A stretch of 64,000 nt of DNA. Origin: Bifidobacterium asteroides DSM 20089. Its GTDB lineage: Bacteria > Actinomycetota > Actinomycetes > Actinomycetales > Bifidobacteriaceae. Positions 62,071 to 64,000 of the stretch are shown here, in pieces (positions within the stretch are counted from its first letter, which is position 1; the number at the start of each line of letters is the position of its first letter). A model generated the notes under the pieces. That model was not told where the DNA came from. It searched no databases and saw only the letters and a list, made by a program, of their open reading frames with translations. The position numbers and the translations under genes were made by a program. The stretch spans positions 434,001 through 498,000 of the forward strand of contig NZ_CP017696.1 of the NCBI RefSeq assembly GCF_002715865.1. Reading direction: 5' to 3'.

Positions 62071-62819
62071 GCGCTGATGAATACGACAACAATGACAGTA
62101 GGGATCAGGATCTGCCGGATTCCGGCCATCATCTGAGCGAGGAGGAGGTCGAGCGGGCCCTGGCCAGCTTTGAGGCCGAGTTCAATGAGGGCCAGGACCA
62201 AGCGGATCAGCTGTCTGAGCACTCCGGATCGAGCGTGGATGACGAGGCTGGGCTGAATTCCGAGCCCGCTGACCATTCGTCGGTGGAACCGGACGAGGCT
62301 GATGGCGTCGCGGCAGACTTCGATCAGGAGCTTGAAGGCCTGATCGGCAACAGGGCCAAGGCCGCCGTCATGGTGACCCGCCTGGCTTCGGCAGAGCTTC
62401 TGGCGGCCTTCTGCCAGATATCTGATATATCTGCCTATTGCATCCAGGCCCGTGAGGGTGCCGTGGCCGTCCTGAGAAATCTGGACGGGGACGGCCCCGA
62501 GGCAGCCATACGCGATCTGACTACGGTCGTATCCGGGCTCAGTGCCATTCTGGCGGTCAACCGGGCCGACAAACTCGAAGTGACCCTTTGGATCAGTGGG
62601 CAGTCGGGGCAGACGCTTGCCCCGCCCATCCTCTTCGCCGCCACCGCCGACTTTGTGGAGGACCTGATGATTGGGACCACCACGGTGGACAGGCTGCGCC
62701 AGGATGGGGCCTTAATCTTCGACTCGGGGGAGTACAACCGCGAGAAGGCCATGGGCATCATCGCCTCGCATACCAGGTTCGGGGCCGGCGGATCGACTCG
62801 CAAGGGTCGTGTCGAGTAA
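62067..62819 (+). CDS. Uncharacterised protein in the his operon, between hisB and hisH
   Basis: A 250-residue protein I do not recognise. Residues 1-90 are strongly acidic and probably unfolded (Asp/Glu/Ser-rich, with [13 protein letters not shown]). Residues 95-250 look globular: alternating hydrophobic strands and helices ([52 protein letters not shown]) and a basic end ([11 protein letters not shown]). No enzyme motif or membrane helix is visible. It starts inside the hisB stop (ATGA) and hisH follows at 32 nt, so it is made with the His enzymes. A regulatory or assembly role in the HisHF/HisA step is only inference. Confidence 0.8.
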   Translation: MSADEYDNNDSRDQDLPDSGHHLSEEEVERALASFEAEFNEGQDQADQLSEHSGSSVDDEAGLNSEPADHSSVEPDEADGVAADFDQELEGLIGNRAKAAVMVTRLASAELLAAFCQISDISAYCIQAREGAVAVLRNLDGDGPEAAIRDLTTVVSGLSAILAVNRADKLEVTLWISGQSGQTLAPPILFAATADFVEDLMIGTTTVDRLRQDGALIFDSGEYNREKAMGIIASHTRFGAGGSTRKGRVE

Positions 62820-62851
62820 TCGAACAAGCAAACGGCTTGGCTAGGAGGAAC

Positions 62852-63625
62852 ATGACCAGGATACAGGTGCTTGACTATGGGTTCGGCAATGTGAGATCCA
62901 TGGTGCACGCCCTCTCCCAGCTTGGGGTTGATGCGCGAATCAGCGCCGACCCGGACCTGGCCATGAAGGCCGACGGCCTGGTCATTCCGGGCGTGGGGGC
63001 CTACGGGGCCTGCATGGCGGGGTTGCGGGCTGTCGGCGGAGACCGCATCATCCTGGATCGCCTGGCCCAGGGCCTGCCGGTTCTCGGGGTCTGCATAGGT
63101 CTTCAGATCATGTTCCAGTTCGGGGACGAGGACGGTCGCAGCGAGCCCGGTCTGGGCCTGATCCCCGGGCGGGTGACCGAGCTGGATGCCGATGTGGTGC
63201 CCCATATGGGCTGGGACCATGTCCAGGCGCCTCAGGGAACACAACTGTTGGCAGGGGTCCAGGACCAGCGCTTCTACTTCGTCCACTCCTATGCCGCCAT
63301 GGCGGCGCAGGGAGATGACCGGGCCAGCGTGGCACAGCCCGATCTGTCCCTGCGGGTATCGGTGTTCAACCGAGAGGGTGAAACGCGCCCAGGGTCAGTC
63401 CAACCAGCATCTGACAAGACCTCACAGGGCACCTCCTTCGGTGAACCGCTGGTTACCTGGGCCACCTATGGACGCAGCAGGTTCGTGGCGGCCTATGAGT
63501 GCGGTCCCTTGAGCGCCACCCAGTTCCATCCTGAAAAGTCCGGCCAGGCCGGCGCACGGTTGCTGACCAATTGGGTGCGGACCCTTCCCGGGGCTTCCGG
63601 ACGCCCCTGCGAGAAAGGTGAATGA
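62852..63625 (+). CDS. hisH: Imidazole glycerol phosphate synthase, glutaminase subunit
   Basis: A 257-residue class I glutamine amidotransferase that feeds ammonia to His[18 protein letters not shown], the oxyanion loop [10 protein letters not shown], the catalytic Cys in [11 protein letters not shown] and the His/Glu pair in TQFHPEKSG are present. Typical HisH is about 200-215 residues; here about 40 extra residues lie between FYFVHSYAA and the ATYG strand (around 160-200), Ser/Pro-rich and likely a surface loop. ATG 62852 follows AGGAGG. Confidence 0.95.
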   Translation: MTRIQVLDYGFGNVRSMVHALSQLGVDARISADPDLAMKADGLVIPGVGAYGACMAGLRAVGGDRIILDRLAQGLPVLGVCIGLQIMFQFGDEDGRSEPGLGLIPGRVTELDADVVPHMGWDHVQAPQGTQLLAGVQDQRFYFVHSYAAMAAQGDDRASVAQPDLSLRVSVFNREGETRPGSVQPASDKTSQGTSFGEPLVTWATYGRSRFVAAYECGPLSATQFHPEKSGQAGARLLTNWVRTLPGASGRPCEKGE

Positions 63626-63626
63626 G

Positions 63627-64000
63627 ATGCTGACGCTCCTACCCGCTGTCGATGTCCGCGACGGAAAGGCGGTCCGCCTGAAGCAAGGGGTCTCCGGCTC
63701 CGAGAAGGTCTACGGGGAACCTGCCGATGCAGCCAAGGCCTGGGTCGACCAGGGTGCCGAGTGGCTCCACCTGGTCGATCTGGATGCGGCCTTCGGCACG
63801 GGCGACAACCGCGACAAGCTGGCCGCCCTGGTCAACGAGCTGGGGGATCGCGTCAAGGTGGAGCTCAGTGGCGGTATCCGCGACGACGCCAGTCTGGAGG
63901 CGGCCCTGGATGCCGGCGCCACCCGGGTCAACATCGGTACGGCGGCCCTGGAAAACCCGGAATGGACAAGCCGGGTCCTGAATCGCTACGGGCAGAGGGT
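63627..64000 (+). CDS. hisA: Phosphoribosyl isomerase HisA/PriA, 3' truncated by window edge
   Basis: The first 124 residues of a (beta/alpha)8 barrel. [18 protein letters not shown] has the general-base Asp, followed by [36 protein letters not shown] and [14 protein letters not shown]. In actinobacteria this gene often encodes the bifunctional HisA/TrpF enzyme PriA; whether it does here depends on residues beyond the window and on whether the genome has trpF. It starts 1 nt after the hisH stop. Confidence 0.93.
   Translation, partial: MLTLLPAVDVRDGKAVRLKQGVSGSEKVYGEPADAAKAWVDQGAEWLHLVDLDAAFGTGDNRDKLAALVNELGDRVKVELSGGIRDDASLEAALDAGATRVNIGTAALENPEWTSRVLNRYGQR

Overview
The window is a high-G+C actinobacterial chromosome segment that reads as Bifidobacterium, probably of the insect (bee) gut group. 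The genus call rests on the gene order glyS-dus-ftsZ-sepF-yggT-divIVA-lspA-rluD-dnaE-hisDCB-x-HA, a translational T-box before a eukaryote-like ileS, the actinobacterial block DUF3107 / APH-like / UvrD-like / DUF2342 / Lon-S16 protease / DUF3052, and sucrose and beta-glycoside cassettes without secreted enzymes. The bee-gut placement is inference from the carbohydrate gene set. There is no prophage, insertion sequence, CRISPR array or rRNA. One tRNA gene (tRNA-Val, anticodon TAC) is present.

Layout. (1) 1-3436: the 3' part of a giant 2-hydroxyacyl-CoA dehydratase activase-like gene and a sugar O-acetyltransferase. (2) 3557-11747: a beta-glycoside cassette of divergent TetR regulator, MFS sugar symporter, GH30, GH42 and GH3. 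All are cytoplasmic by sequence, so the picture is uptake of oligosaccharides followed by internal hydrolysis. (3) 11818-16712: a glutamate-cysteine-ligase-like gene, then ileS behind its T-box. (4) 16847-23310: aldo/keto reductase, SPFH protein, patatin, murI, dapF, VKOR and a PHP phosphoesterase. (5) 23374-30014: the conserved actinobacterial block named above. (6) 30161-31705: a 14-TM DHA2 drug exporter, followed by tRNA-Val. (7) 32000-39538: an unusual DivIVA-like multi-repeat protein translationally linked to dxr-ispG, then a membrane alpha/beta hydrolase, recO and uppS, so two MEP-pathway enzymes and the polyprenyl synthase lie together. (8) 39703-42418: an AbgB-like amidohydrolase with its own MFS transporter. 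(9) 42571-46779: a sucrose/fructoside cassette (GH32, CscB-like permease, LacI) in which the LacI gene is broken by a frameshift while its predicted tandem operators remain. (10) 46841-64000: thiamine-binding DUF77, glyS, dus, the ftsZ-divIVA division cluster, lspA, rluD, dnaE and the his operon, which contains a conserved-position unknown gene between hisB and hisH and is cut at the right edge inside hisA/priA.

Regulation visible in sequence: an 18-bp palindrome on the -10 of the GH promoter, two tandem 14-bp operators on the sucrose promoter, a 16-bp palindrome in the PHP promoter, the ileS T-box, and a recurring arrangement in which a -10 hexamer lies exactly 6 nt before the start codon (seven genes), which suggests leaderless mRNAs. 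The most interesting leads are the DivIVA-like multi-repeat protein, the his-operon unknown, the frameshifted LacI and the GH30-GH42-GH3 cassette with its palindromic operator.
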